From the NCBI GenBank assembly GCA_030682575.1, contig JAUXNX010000026.1, positions 62,001-126,000 of the forward strand: a stretch of 64,000 nucleotides of DNA, given 5' to 3'. Shown here one piece after another: positions 54,082 through 63,144 of the stretch (the stretch's first letter is position 1; every line of letters starts with the position of its first letter). This DNA is from Gammaproteobacteria bacterium. Lineage in GTDB: Bacteria > Pseudomonadota > Gammaproteobacteria > Pseudomonadales > Pseudohongiellaceae. Under the pieces are notes generated by a model. The model was not told where the DNA came from. It ran no database searches and saw only the letters and a list, made by a program, of their open reading frames with translations. Both the position numbers and the translations under genes were made by a program.

Positions 54082-56721
54082 ATGACTAAGAAGAAGCAAG
54101 ACCCCACATCCATCGCAGACCCCTTCGCAGGCCGGGAAGCGGAGAACTACGAGAACCCCATCCCCAGTCGCGAGTACATTCTCGAATACATGGAAAAGAC
54201 CGGCGAGCCGGTCAGCTACCCGATGCTCTGCGAGCACCTCAAGCTTGAATCCTATGAACAGACCGAGGCACTGCGCCGTCGTCTGATCGCCATGGCCCGT
54301 GATGGACAGCTGATCAGCAATCGCCGAGGTGTGTACGGTCTGGTCAATCGCATGGAGCTGACCAAGGGGCGCGTGCAGGGCAACAAGGATGGCTATGGCT
54401 TCTTCATTCCCGTGGACGGTTCCGGGGACCTGGTGCTGCCTTCAACTGAAATGCAGAAGGTCTTCGATGGCGACATCGTGCTGGCGCGGGTGTCGGGCGT
54501 GGATCGCCGTGGTCGCAAGGAAGGCATGATCGTCGAGGTGCTCGAGCGTCGCTGCAAGCAGATAGTGGGGCGTTATTACTGGGAGCAGGGCTTTGGCGTG
54601 GTGGTGCCGGACAACAAGCGCATCAGCCAGGAGATCATGATTCCCGAGAAGGAGAATCGTGGTGCGCAGGACGGCCAGTTCGTGGTGGCCGAGATCAGCG
54701 CTTATCCGACTCAGCGCCGCAAGGCCGTGGGATCAGTGGTCGAGATTCTGGGCGATCACATGAAGCCCGGCATGGAGATCGACGTAGCGGTGCGCAGCCA
54801 CGACATTCCTTACAAGTGGCCACGAGAGGTGCTGGACGAGGTCAAGCGCTTCAGTCCCGACGTGCCGGAATCCGAATCAGCTCAGCGTATTGATCTGCGT
54901 CATCTACCCTTCGTCACCATCGATGGAGAGGACGCCAAGGACTTCGACGATGCCGTGTACTGCGAGCAGGAAGCGGGCGGCGCGTGTCGTCTGTATGTGG
55001 CGATTGCCGATGTCTCTCACTATGTAGCGGTGAAATCCGCGCTGGATCAGGAGGCTCAGAACCGGGGCAACTCGGTGTACTTCCCCGGCCACGTGATTCC
55101 GATGCTGCCCGAGATGCTGTCCAACGGACTGTGTTCGCTGAAACCAGATGTAGACAGATTGGTAATGGTCTGCGAGATGCAGATGAGCAAGGCGGGGCAG
55201 GTGGTTGACTACACCTTCTATGAAGGGGTCATCCACTCTCACGCCCGCATGACCTATACCGAAGTGTCCGACATTCTCGAAGAGCCGCAGACGGCGATTC
55301 AGGAGAAGTCCAGGGCCAGACTGCGCAAGAAGTACGACGCGATCCTGCCTGCGCTGGAATCCCTGTATGTCATCTACAAGAAACTCGCGAAGCTGCGTCA
55401 GCAGGCCGGGGCGCTGGATTTCATCAGCACCGAGACTCGCATCGTGTTCGGCGAGACGCGCAAGATTGCCGAGATCGTGCCCGTGGCGCGCAACGAAGCC
55501 CACCGCCTGATCGAGGAATGCATGCTGGCGGCCAACGTCTGCACGGCGCAGTTCCTCGCCAAGTCATCGTTGCCCGTGCTGTACCGTGTGCACGACGGTC
55601 CCAATATGGACAGGTTGGAGAACCTGAAAGCCTTCCTGAAGGAAATGGGCATTGTGCTGACGCGCTCTGCCAAGCCGGAGCCCAAGGACTACCAGCGTGT
55701 GCTGCTCAAGATAGCCGATCGTCCCGATGCACATCTTATCCAGACAGTGCTGATCCGGTCGCTGCTGCAGGCCGTCTATCAGCCGGAAAACCTCGGCCAC
55801 TTTGGTCTTGGGTTTGCGGCCTACACGCACTTCACTTCGCCGATTCGTCGCTATCCTGATCTGCTGGTGCATCGTGCGCTGCGCTTCCTGATTCGCAGCA
55901 AGGACCAGGCAGCACACGTACGCAAAGTCACAGGCGTGAAATCGCTCACGCGCAAGGAAATCTATCCCTACGAGCTGAATCACATGCAGAGCTTCGGCGA
56001 AGCCTGTTCGATGATGGAGCGGCGTGCCGATGCCGCAAGCTACGACGTGATTGATTGGCTCAAGTGCGAGTACATCAAGGATCGCGTGGGCGATGAGTTC
56101 CCCGGTACGGTCAGCAGCGTGACGGCCTTCGGTCTGTTCGTGGAATTGCGGGATATATATGTAGAAGGATTGGTGCACATCACTGCACTGAAGAACGACT
56201 ACTATCAGTTCGACCCGGTGCGGCATTTGCTGCGCGGCGAGCGCAGTGGCGTCACCTATCACCTTGGCGACCCGGTGCGCGTGAAAGTTGTACGGGTAGA
56301 CCTTGATGACCGCAAGATCGATCTGGTGATGATGGATGGTTCTGCAGACAAACCTGAGGGAGGACGTGGGCAACCCGAAGGGCGCAATCAGAAAGGGTCG
56401 TATAAGAAAGACTCTGGCAAAAAGAATTCTGGTAAAAAAGGCCATGGTTCGAAGACATCTGACAAGCCTGCCAATGCTGCCGACAAAGGTCGCAAAGGAC
56501 AGGGGCAGTCAAAGTCCACGTCAGGACTGGGCAAACCCGCTGCTGCGAAGGTGGCAGGCAAGAGCAAGGGCAAGCGCTCCGCTGTGGCCAAACCTGCCGA
56601 AGGCATGAGCCTGCGCCAGCAGGTAGCCTCGGGACTGGTGACGGCGCCGACAGCGGGCAGTGCGCCAAAGGAAGTCCGTGTTTCTGGAAGACGCCGCACG
56701 GCGAAGAAGCCGAAGCCGTAA
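54082..56721 (+). CDS. rnr: Ribonuclease R
   Basis: This 879-residue processive 3'-5' exoribonuclease degrades structured RNA and works on stalled ribosomes with tmRNA. Start at the ATG 54082 (MTKKKQDPTSIADPFAGRE). In order it has an N-terminal helix-turn-helix (SREYILEYMEKTGEPVSYPM), cold-shock OB folds, an RNB catalytic domain with FVTIDGEDAKDFDDAVYCE near residues 277-295, the HFTSPIRRYPDLLVHRAL block, an S1 domain (GTVSSVTAFGLFVELRDIYV), and a long Lys/Ser/Gly-rich basic tail from about residue 750. The tail is longer than in E. coli (813 aa total there). rlmB follows closely. Confidence 0.97.
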   Translation: MTKKKQDPTSIADPFAGREAENYENPIPSREYILEYMEKTGEPVSYPMLCEHLKLESYEQTEALRRRLIAMARDGQLISNRRGVYGLVNRMELTKGRVQGNKDGYGFFIPVDGSGDLVLPSTEMQKVFDGDIVLARVSGVDRRGRKEGMIVEVLERRCKQIVGRYYWEQGFGVVVPDNKRISQEIMIPEKENRGAQDGQFVVAEISAYPTQRRKAVGSVVEILGDHMKPGMEIDVAVRSHDIPYKWPREVLDEVKRFSPDVPESESAQRIDLRHLPFVTIDGEDAKDFDDAVYCEQEAGGACRLYVAIADVSHYVAVKSALDQEAQNRGNSVYFPGHVIPMLPEMLSNGLCSLKPDVDRLVMVCEMQMSKAGQVVDYTFYEGVIHSHARMTYTEVSDILEEPQTAIQEKSRARLRKKYDAILPALESLYVIYKKLAKLRQQAGALDFISTETRIVFGETRKIAEIVPVARNEAHRLIEECMLAANVCTAQFLAKSSLPVLYRVHDGPNMDRLENLKAFLKEMGIVLTRSAKPEPKDYQRVLLKIADRPDAHLIQTVLIRSLLQAVYQPENLGHFGLGFAAYTHFTSPIRRYPDLLVHRALRFLIRSKDQAAHVRKVTGVKSLTRKEIYPYELNHMQSFGEACSMMERRADAASYDVIDWLKCEYIKDRVGDEFPGTVSSVTAFGLFVELRDIYVEGLVHITALKNDYYQFDPVRHLLRGERSGVTYHLGDPVRVKVVRVDLDDRKIDLVMMDGSADKPEGGRGQPEGRNQKGSYKKDSGKKNSGKKGHGSKTSDKPANAADKGRKGQGQSKSTSGLGKPAAAKVAGKSKGKRSAVAKPAEGMSLRQQVASGLVTAPTAGSAPKEVRVSGRRRTAKKPKP

Positions 56722-56773
56722 TTTGCACAACCAAACCGCTCCCACAGGGTTGCAACAGAATCAGGATCACGAA

Positions 56774-57532
56774 TTGAGCAACAAAGAGTGGGTATACGGC
56801 ATTCACACCGTCGGCGAGCTGCTGCGGCAGCATCCAGAGGATGTGCTTGAGTTGTTTCTACAGCAGGATCGCGAAGACAAGCGTATCAATGAATTGAAGG
56901 CACTGGCGTCTGCCGCCGGGGTGACCTGGCAGGGTCTTGATCGCAAGGATCTGGACAAGCGTCTGCGTAACCTGCAACAGGGTGCGGTGCATCAGGGCGT
57001 GATCGCGTTGTGTCGGCTTGGCGGTTCGGTGCTGGATGAGCGTGGCCTGGAGTCATTGCTGGATACCCTTGCACATCCTCCGCTGCTGCTGATCCTGGAC
57101 GAAGTCACTGATCCCCATAACCTGGGTGCCTGCCTGCGCACGGCCGATGCTGCAGGCGTGGATGCCGTGATTGTCCCCAAGGATCGGTCAGCCCCGCTGA
57201 ACATGACTGCCCGCAAGGTTGCCTGTGGCGCTGCCGACACCATCGCGTTTGCCGAGGTGACCAACCTCAGCCGTACGCTCAAGGAGTTGAAGCAGCGCGG
57301 CATCTGGATTGCCGGAGCGGCGGGAGAGGCGCAGGACAGCCTTTACAGTATCGATTTCAAGGTGCCCATCGCGATTGTCATGGGCTCGGAAGGCAAAGGG
57401 CTGCGGCGCCTGACCCGTGAGCACTGCGATTACCTCATGTCCATTCCCATGGCGGGAGCGCTCAGCAGCCTGAATGTCTCCGTTGCCACCGGTCTGTGTC
57501 TGTTCGAAGCGGTGCGCCAAAGACAGAGCTGA
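56774..57532 (+). CDS. rlmB: 23S rRNA (guanosine-2'-O-)-methyltransferase RlmB
   Basis: This 252-residue SpoU-type (SPOUT) enzyme methylates the 2'-O of G2251 in the 23S peptidyl-transferase centre. Motifs: substrate-binding N domain (VYGIHTVGELLRQHPEDVLE), GAVHQGVIAL, LDEVTDPHNLGACLRTADAAG, VMGSEGKGLRRLTREHCD, and SIPMAGALSSLNVSVATGLC with the trefoil-knot SAM site. The start is a TTG at 56774 with AGGA 7 bases upstream. Its N terminus SNKEWVYGIHTV then lines up with E. coli (MSEMIYGIHAV). Longer in-frame extensions lie inside rnr. Confidence 0.96.
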   Translation: MSNKEWVYGIHTVGELLRQHPEDVLELFLQQDREDKRINELKALASAAGVTWQGLDRKDLDKRLRNLQQGAVHQGVIALCRLGGSVLDERGLESLLDTLAHPPLLLILDEVTDPHNLGACLRTADAAGVDAVIVPKDRSAPLNMTARKVACGAADTIAFAEVTNLSRTLKELKQRGIWIAGAAGEAQDSLYSIDFKVPIAIVMGSEGKGLRRLTREHCDYLMSIPMAGALSSLNVSVATGLCLFEAVRQRQS

Positions 57533-57551
57533 TCCCCCCTGAATTTGCGAG

Positions 57552-57747
57552 TTGGCACTTCTTTTTACTTCGAACGGTGGCGGGAGGCAGGGTCCGGTTC
57601 TGCGGCTGACCTGCGCCGCTCCGCCGTGCCCTCCCTCCGCAAAAAGCCGGGCGCGCCTCTGAGGCGCCCATGTCTTTTTGCTGCGTTCGGCTTGGTCTTT
57701 ATGCCGCTGAACCGGACCCTGCCTCCCGCCACCTTGGAGTGTGCCAA
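57552..57747. repeat. Large palindromic element between rlmB and rpsF
   Basis: Arms GGTGGCGGGAGGCAGGGTCC-GGTTC at 57576-57600 and their exact reverse complement at 57709-57733 make a perfect 25-bp inverted repeat. A T-T mismatch and a GCGGC/GCCGC pair extend it inward; TTGGCAC (57552-57558) and GTGCCAA (57741-57747) bracket it outside. Inside, GCAAAAAG pairs with CTTTTTGC around a GGGCGCGCCTC/GAGGCGCCC hairpin. Both strands read as arginine-rich open frames without ribosome-binding sites, a sign of palindrome rather than gene. It resembles a miniature mobile or REP-like element, or a bidirectional terminator embedded in one; the family is not recognised. Confidence 0.75.
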
Positions 57748-58111
57748 GTGGAGGGCTTGCAGATTCGGTAGAAGTATTTGGACTCAAGATGCCGTGCATC
57801 AGTACAAGTCTTGATTAAATCCATTGGCACAAAGAAGGAAACGTTACACTTCCCGTCCGCCAAGGGTAGTCGCCAGCAGGCACAGGCTGCACCCCGGGAT
57901 GCTCAGAAGAATCCACGGCTTGAACAAAGCCCGTGAGACCAGGGACTGCAACGCCAAAAACAGTTTGCATGTTCACCGGCGGTTCTCTAGAATGCCCGCT
58001 CTTTAATTTCGGGGAGCTGTCTTCAGGCAAAACCCCTTAACTCCTTGCCTTACCGCCCATCGGTCTCTCAAACCGGTGCCCGTCGGAAGGCTTCATCCGA
58101 GAGGAGTCTCT
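57748..58111 (+). other. Intergenic/leader region before rpsF
   Basis: Between the palindromic element and rpsF lie 364 bases. They hold the rpsF promoter at 57965-57993 and a leader of about 110 bases. Many bacteria carry an S6:S18-binding leader RNA here for feedback control; this leader has candidate pairings (for example CCGGT runs near 58071), but I could not confirm the motif. The open frames through this segment look non-coding. Confidence 0.4.
57965..57993 (+). promoter_or_regulatory. Promoter of the rpsF-rpsR-DUF2232-rplI operon
   Basis: TTGCAT (-35, 57965-57970), a 17-base spacer, TAGAAT (-10, 57988-57993). Transcription would start near 58000, giving a leader of about 110 bases ahead of rpsF. 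Confidence 0.7.
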
Positions 58112-58600
58112 ATGAGACACTACGAAGTAGTATTTTTGGTACATCCAGACCAAACAGACCAAGTGCCTGTCATGGTTGAGCGTTACACTCAGATGATCAA
58201 GGACAGCGGCGGAGCGATCCACCGTCTTGAAGACTGGGGCCGCCGTCAACTCGCCTACCCGATCAACAAGATCCACAAAGCTCACTACATCCTCATGAAC
58301 ATCGAGTGTGGCAGTGCTGTGCTGGAAGAGATCGTGACCCTGTTCCGTTACAACGATGCGATCCTGCGCAACCTGGTCATGAAGACCAGCGGCCCCGTCA
58401 CTGAAGAATCACTGATTCTGAAGGGCGAGCGTGAGAGCCGTGAGCGTCGTCAGCGCGCCGAACAGAAGCGCAAACTTGAAGAAGACGCAGCAGCCCGTGA
58501 AGCGGAAACTGCTGATGGCGACGAAGAAGTCGCAGAAGAGTTTGAAGGCTTCGATGATGCGGACGATCTGGATGCGGATGCAGACGATTCCAAGGATTGA
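58112..58600 (+). CDS. rpsF: 30S ribosomal protein S6
   Basis: This 162-residue ribosomal protein starts at the ATG at 58112 behind [28 protein letters not shown], the [20 protein letters not shown] segment and [11 protein letters not shown] are conserved in S6. The C-terminal tail after about residue 112 is long, with a charged run ([20 protein letters not shown]) followed by an acidic, Asp-rich end ([18 protein letters not shown]). E. coli S6 has a shorter tail that RimK glutamylates; the extended tail here is a visible difference. The gene is cotranscribed with rpsR. Confidence 0.96.
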   Translation: MRHYEVVFLVHPDQTDQVPVMVERYTQMIKDSGGAIHRLEDWGRRQLAYPINKIHKAHYILMNIECGSAVLEEIVTLFRYNDAILRNLVMKTSGPVTEESLILKGERESRERRQRAEQKRKLEEDAAAREAETADGDEEVAEEFEGFDDADDLDADADDSKD

Positions 58601-58680
58601 TATCCGGAAGTCGTTTTGCTCCGCTTCATGAATGGTCGTAATAAACAGTCACAGCAAAATTAGTTGAAAGGATAGTTACC

Positions 58681-58911
58681 ATGGCTCGATTTTTCAGAAG
58701 GCGTAAATTCTGCAAATTTACTGCTGAAGGCACCATTGAGATCGATTACAAAGATATCGAAACTTTGAAGGCCTATGTGTCAGAAACCGGCAAGATTGTG
58801 CCAAGCCGCATCACAGGAACCAAGGCGCGTTACCAGCGTCAGTTGGCCACTGCCGTGAAGCGTGCGCGTCACCTGGCGCTGATTCCGTACACAGACAGCC
58901 ACACCGCCTGA
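58681..58911 (+). CDS. rpsR: 30S ribosomal protein S18
   Basis: This 76-residue ribosomal protein starts [20 protein letters not shown] and continues with [20 protein letters not shown] and [20 protein letters not shown], an almost invariant S18 sequence. It pairs with S6 on the platform of the small subunit. GAAAGGA lies upstream of the ATG. It is 80 bases after rpsF. Confidence 0.97.
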   Translation: MARFFRRRKFCKFTAEGTIEIDYKDIETLKAYVSETGKIVPSRITGTKARYQRQLATAVKRARHLALIPYTDSHTA

Positions 58912-58967
58912 TTCCGTCACGTTCTGGCTGAGCGCTTTGAGTGCCGGCCGCAGTACGGAGATTATTT

Positions 58968-59846
58968 ATGAGAGCTCTGGCTGAGTTCGCAATGGCAGGA
59001 CGCCGTCAGGCAGTCCAGGCAGCGATGCTTCTCGGAGTTCTGCCGTTGGTCAATTTTCTCAGCGCGCCTGTGGTGGCGCTGGTCTTCCTGCGTTACGGCA
59101 GGAATGAAGGATTGATCGTACTGGCCTGGGCTGTGCTGCCAGCGTTGGGATGGGCCGTGGCGGGGGACATGATTCCCTTGTTGCTGCTGATGGGAATCTC
59201 TGTGCTCGCCATGGTGCTTCGCACCAGCGGTTCCTGGGAAGTGACTGTGTTGTCCGGGATCGGCGTTGGCATGGGTGCCCAGTTGGGCATGCTGCTGCAG
59301 CCCGAGTTGCTGCAGGTTCTGCAGCAGCAGATTGAGCTGATGCTGAACACTCCGGAGATGCAGGTGCAGATGGCGCCACTGGAGCCGGAGCAGTTGCAGC
59401 AGATGTTGCGCATTTTCTTCGGCACCATGCTGATGTTCCTGTCGCTGGTGTTGTTGATGATGGCCAGAAACTGGCAGGCAAAATTGTATAACCCCGGGGG
59501 GTTCCGGGATGAGTTCCACCAGTTGCGGTTGAGCTGGAAGAGCTCGGCGGCATTGTTGTTGATGTTCGTGCTGGCAGGGTTGGGCGTTCCGCTGTTACAG
59601 CAGCTCTCACTGTTCTTCGTGATGCCGCTGTTGTTTGCCGGTGTGGCATTGGTCCACGGCATGGTGGGGCTGAAGAAGTGGCCTGGCGCAGTGCTGGTGG
59701 TTTTCTACGCGTCATTGCTGAGCCCGGTGGTGACACAGATTGTGGTGTTTGCTGCGATCGCCGACAGTTGGTACGACTTCAGGTCGCGGCTGAGACCGAA
59801 GCAAGGATCTCAAGGCGGGTCAGATGGATCGCAGGACGGATTGTAG
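58968..59846 (+). CDS. DUF2232 membrane protein
   Basis: This 292-residue inner-membrane protein starts at the ATG at 58968 behind GGAG; the earlier frame at 58941 is shorter on evidence. It has about 7-8 hydrophobic spans, for example [20 protein letters not shown] and [20 protein letters not shown]-type segments. A Gln/Leu-rich cytoplasmic or periplasmic loop ([20 protein letters not shown]) lies in the middle. Similar DUF2232 membrane proteins sit between rpsR and rplI in Pseudomonas-type genomes, as I recall (PA4933 position). Function unknown. Confidence 0.8.
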   Translation: MRALAEFAMAGRRQAVQAAMLLGVLPLVNFLSAPVVALVFLRYGRNEGLIVLAWAVLPALGWAVAGDMIPLLLLMGISVLAMVLRTSGSWEVTVLSGIGVGMGAQLGMLLQPELLQVLQQQIELMLNTPEMQVQMAPLEPEQLQQMLRIFFGTMLMFLSLVLLMMARNWQAKLYNPGGFRDEFHQLRLSWKSSAALLLMFVLAGLGVPLLQQLSLFFVMPLLFAGVALVHGMVGLKKWPGAVLVVFYASLLSPVVTQIVVFAAIADSWYDFRSRLRPKQGSQGGSDGSQDGL

Positions 59847-59911
59847 GACTGAGCGAGTGGCCCGAAACAACAGGGCAGAGAATTCAAGCAAGATTTGATG
59901 AGGAAACAAAA

Positions 59912-60361
59912 ATGAACGTAATTCTGTTGGAAAAAGTAGGCAAACTGGGCGCTGTGGGTGACACGGCTGCAGTGAAGGCAGGTTACGCACGTAACTTCCT
60001 GTTCCCCACTGGCAAGGCGATCCCTGCCACCAGAACCAATCTGGAGAACTTCGAAGTGCGTCGCGCCGAATTGCTGGCCGCACACAATCAGAAAGTTGCT
60101 GCTGCTCAGGGCCGTGCAGCCAAGCTGAAGGAACTGCGCGTTGCCATCGCTGTGAATGCCGGCGAAGAAGGCAAGCTGTTTGGTTCCATCGGTACGCGTG
60201 ACATCGCTGATGCGATCAACACGGCTGTCGGTTCCGATTTGAACAAATCCGAAGTGCGTCTGCCCAACGGTGCGCTGCGCGAAGTGGGTGAGTATGTGAT
60301 CACCATCGACCTCGGATACGAAGTTGAGGAAGTGATTACTCTGGCGATTGTTCCAGCTTAA
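59912..60361 (+). CDS. rplI: 50S ribosomal protein L9
   Basis: This 149-residue ribosomal protein starts [20 protein letters not shown], followed by [20 protein letters not shown]. The long connecting helix ([20 protein letters not shown]) and the C-terminal rRNA-binding domain ([16 protein letters not shown]) are normal for L9. GAGGAAAC lies upstream of the ATG at 59912; longer frame extensions into DUF2232 are not used. A terminator at 60433-60467 follows. Confidence 0.97.
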   Translation: MNVILLEKVGKLGAVGDTAAVKAGYARNFLFPTGKAIPATRTNLENFEVRRAELLAAHNQKVAAAQGRAAKLKELRVAIAVNAGEEGKLFGSIGTRDIADAINTAVGSDLNKSEVRLPNGALREVGEYVITIDLGYEVEEVITLAIVPA

Positions 60362-60432
60362 GTCAGTTCATCGACCGGCTCCTGCGGGACTGTTCCTGGT
60401 GTTGTTCGGGGCGGGTCAATAGTAGACAATGA

Positions 60433-60467
60433 GGCGCTGTCACTCACTGGAGTGGCGGCGCCTTTTT
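60433..60467 (+). terminator. Terminator after rplI
   Basis: GGCGC (60433-60437) pairs with GCGCC (60458-60462), and inside it CACTC pairs with GAGTG around a 4-base loop. TTTTT follows at 60463-60467. It ends the rpsF operon before dnaB. Confidence 0.75.
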
Positions 60468-60548
60468 CATCTGCGGGAGCTGCCTTGCAAGCGATGATTT
60501 TCAGAGGATTCACTTGCAGGGCAGGCTCCCTCAGGGCCAGAGCTTAAT

Positions 60549-61958
60549 ATGTCCGAGATTTTCGAAAAGAACAGAAGACCTGTCGATGCGGGCAATCTCA
60601 CTTCCCTGAAGGTCCCACCGCACTCGGTGGAAGCCGAGCAGGCCGTGCTGGGCGGGCTAATGCTCGACAACACCGTCTGGGACAACGTCGCTGAAAAACT
60701 CATCGAAGAAGATTTCTACCGACACGAACATCAACTGATCTTCCGTGTCATGTTCACGCAGACCGAGTCCAACAAGCCGCTTGATGTCGTGACACTTGTG
60801 GAGGCACTCGACAGCCTCGGCGAACTCGACAGCGCCGGTGGCCTCGATTATCTCAGCGACCTCGCCAGCAACGCGCGGGGATCCGCCAACATCTCTGCCT
60901 ATGCCGACATCATTGCCGAGCGTGCCAAGCTGCGCAAACTGATCCGCGTCGCCTACGAGATTGCCGACAGTGGTTACAACCCTGCCGGGCAGCGCGCCGA
61001 TGACGTGCTGGATGTTGCCGAACAGAAAGTCTTCCAGATTGCCGATGATCGGCCTAAGGATGGTGGCCCCCAGGCCATCAACCCACTATTGCAGGCGGCG
61101 GTGGGACGTATTGATGAGTTGTTCCGTTCCGATGGCGCACTGACCGGTCTGCCGACCGGCTACAAGGATCTCGACGAGAAAACCTCCGGCTTGCAGAAAT
61201 CCGATCTGATCATCGTGGCGGGCCGTCCCTCGATGGGGAAAACTTCGTTCGCGATGAATCTTGCGGAGAACGCCCTGTTGCTCAGCAACAAACCCGTCCT
61301 GGTGTTCAGTCTGGAAATGCCGGCGGAGAGTCTCATATTTCGTATGCTCAGCTCCATTGGACGAATCGACCAGAAGCGTCTGCGTACCGGCAAGCTGGAA
61401 GAGGAGGACTGGCCGAAGCTGACTGCTGCAGTGAGCAAGCTCAAGGACAAGCCGTTGTTGATCGATGACAGCGTGGGCCTCAGCCCAATGGAGATGCGTT
61501 CGCGCGCGCGTCGCGTGGTGCGCGAATATGGGCAGCTTGGTCTGGTGGTCGTCGACTATCTGCAGTTGATGCAGATAAAAGGCTATGGCGACAATCGTGT
61601 CGGTGAGATCTCCGAGATCTCACGCTCGCTTAAAACCATGGCGCGGGAATTCGAATGTCCGGTCATTGCCCTGTCACAGCTTAACCGTAGTCTTGAGCAG
61701 CGTCCCAACAAGCGACCCGTGATGTCGGATCTTCGTGAATCTGGCGCGATAGAACAGGATGCAGACATTATCGCTTTCGTGTACCGCGACGAAGTCTACA
61801 ACGAAGACACGCCCGACAAGGGCGTTGCCGAGATCATTATCGGCAAACAGCGAAACGGGCCAATTGGCACAGTAAGGCTGAGCTTTATGGGTCAGTACAC
61901 ACGCTTCGAAAATCTCGCACGACAGGACTACGATGACAGCTATACGCACGGCAGCTGA
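60549..61958 (+). CDS. dnaB: Replicative DNA helicase DnaB
   Basis: This 469-residue hexameric helicase unwinds DNA ahead of the replisome. The N-terminal primase-interacting domain (VPPHSVEAEQAVLGGLMLDN) leads through a linker to the RecA-like motor with Walker A GRPSMGKTSFAMNLA, LVVVDYLQLM (Walker B), and the Arg finger region near FECPVIALSQLNRSLEQRP. ALRESGAIEQDADIIAF-type DLRESGAIEQDADIIAFVYR is present. The alr start overlaps its last 26 bases, so the two are coupled. Confidence 0.97.
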   Translation: MSEIFEKNRRPVDAGNLTSLKVPPHSVEAEQAVLGGLMLDNTVWDNVAEKLIEEDFYRHEHQLIFRVMFTQTESNKPLDVVTLVEALDSLGELDSAGGLDYLSDLASNARGSANISAYADIIAERAKLRKLIRVAYEIADSGYNPAGQRADDVLDVAEQKVFQIADDRPKDGGPQAINPLLQAAVGRIDELFRSDGALTGLPTGYKDLDEKTSGLQKSDLIIVAGRPSMGKTSFAMNLAENALLLSNKPVLVFSLEMPAESLIFRMLSSIGRIDQKRLRTGKLEEEDWPKLTAAVSKLKDKPLLIDDSVGLSPMEMRSRARRVVREYGQLGLVVVDYLQLMQIKGYGDNRVGEISEISRSLKTMAREFECPVIALSQLNRSLEQRPNKRPVMSDLRESGAIEQDADIIAFVYRDEVYNEDTPDKGVAEIIIGKQRNGPIGTVRLSFMGQYTRFENLARQDYDDSYTHGS

Positions 61959-63090
61959 GTTTCGTGCCTGGGCCACTATCGATCTGCAGGCGTTGAACTC
62001 CAATCTCGCACTTGCCCGCAGCAAGAACCCCGATTGTTCCGTGGTTGCCGTCGTCAAGGCCAACGGTTATGGGCATGGCGCGGTTCCGGTCTCCAAATCT
62101 CTACGCTCGCAATTGCGTGACGGCGACTGCTTCGGTGTTGCCACGATAGAGGAAGCATTGGAACTGCGGCGCGCTGGAATCACGGAACAGATTTTGTTGC
62201 TGGAGGGGTTCGTGACTGCCGATGAGTTGGAGGTGGTTGCGGCTCATGGATTTCAGTGCGTGCTGCATTCGCTGTATCAGTTGGAATCCTTGCTTAAGAT
62301 CTGCTCCGGAGGAGTGTCGCCAGAACCGCTCGTCATATGGTTGAAAGTGGATACGGGTATGCATCGGCTGGGGCTGGGCCCGGAAGAGTTCGCCATAGCC
62401 TGGAGCGCATTGCATGGCCACGCTGCTATTCGCAAGCTCGTGGTCATGTCGCATTTTGCCTGTGCTGATGATGCGACAAGTCCTGCAACAGGGCGTCAGG
62501 TCGCTGTTCTCCAGAAGACTCTTCATGACACGAACATCGATATTGCAAAAATGGAAATAAGTCTTGCCGCGTCTGCCGCCATTCTGATCTGGCCGCAGAC
62601 TCATTATCAGTGGCTGCGTCCCGGCATCATGCTCTATGGTGGCGCGGCAGTCATTGGTGAGAATGGAGTTGATCGCGGATTGCGCCCGGTGATGACGCTG
62701 CGTTCGCGCCTGATTGCGGTCAAGACAGTTGCTGCCGGCGAAGCGGTTGGGTATGGCGCAAGCTATATCTGTGACAAGGAGCTGCGCATCGGAATTGTGT
62801 CAATCGGCTACGGTGACGGTTATCCACGTCGCGCCCCCGCTGGCACGCCGGTGCTGATCAACTCTCGTCGCGATGGGAACATCATTCAACAACGCGCTGG
62901 CCTTGCCGGCCGAGTCTCCATGGACATGATCATCGTTGATCTTGCCGGATGCGAGCACGCGGCCATAGGTGACGAAGTAATCCTGTGGGGCCAGGGATTG
63001 CCTGCAGACGAAATCGCGAGACACTGTGATACGATTTCCTACGAACTCTTCTGTCAGGTCACGCCGCGTGTACACTATCTGTATGAGTGA
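61933..63090 (+). CDS. alr: Alanine racemase
   Basis: This 385-residue PLP enzyme interconverts L- and D-alanine for peptidoglycan. PLP-binding Lys42 sits in VVAVVKANGYGHGA; the catalytic Tyr is in IGIVSIGYGDGYPRRAP. MDMIIVDLAG and WGQGLPADEIA near the C terminus are also family features. The ATG at 61933 overlaps dnaB by 26 bases; no later start gives the conserved N terminus RAWATIDLQALNSN more closely. Confidence 0.96.
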   Translation: MTAIRTAAEFRAWATIDLQALNSNLALARSKNPDCSVVAVVKANGYGHGAVPVSKSLRSQLRDGDCFGVATIEEALELRRAGITEQILLLEGFVTADELEVVAAHGFQCVLHSLYQLESLLKICSGGVSPEPLVIWLKVDTGMHRLGLGPEEFAIAWSALHGHAAIRKLVVMSHFACADDATSPATGRQVAVLQKTLHDTNIDIAKMEISLAASAAILIWPQTHYQWLRPGIMLYGGAAVIGENGVDRGLRPVMTLRSRLIAVKTVAAGEAVGYGASYICDKELRIGIVSIGYGDGYPRRAPAGTPVLINSRRDGNIIQQRAGLAGRVSMDMIIVDLAGCEHAAIGDEVILWGQGLPADEIARHCDTISYELFCQVTPRVHYLYE

Positions 63091-63144
63091 ACTGTATGCG
63101 TGTGATTGTATGTCTGTCGATTCCAGGGAGAGAGGAATAGCCCC

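Noticed and set aside
55564-56445. 293-codon minus-strand open frame
   Set aside because: Antisense to the RNB and S1 domains of rnr, which are unmistakable on the plus strand.
57545-57814. Open frames on both strands across the palindrome
   Set aside because: They follow from the inverted repeat itself, lack ribosome-binding sites and read as arginine-rich nonsense.
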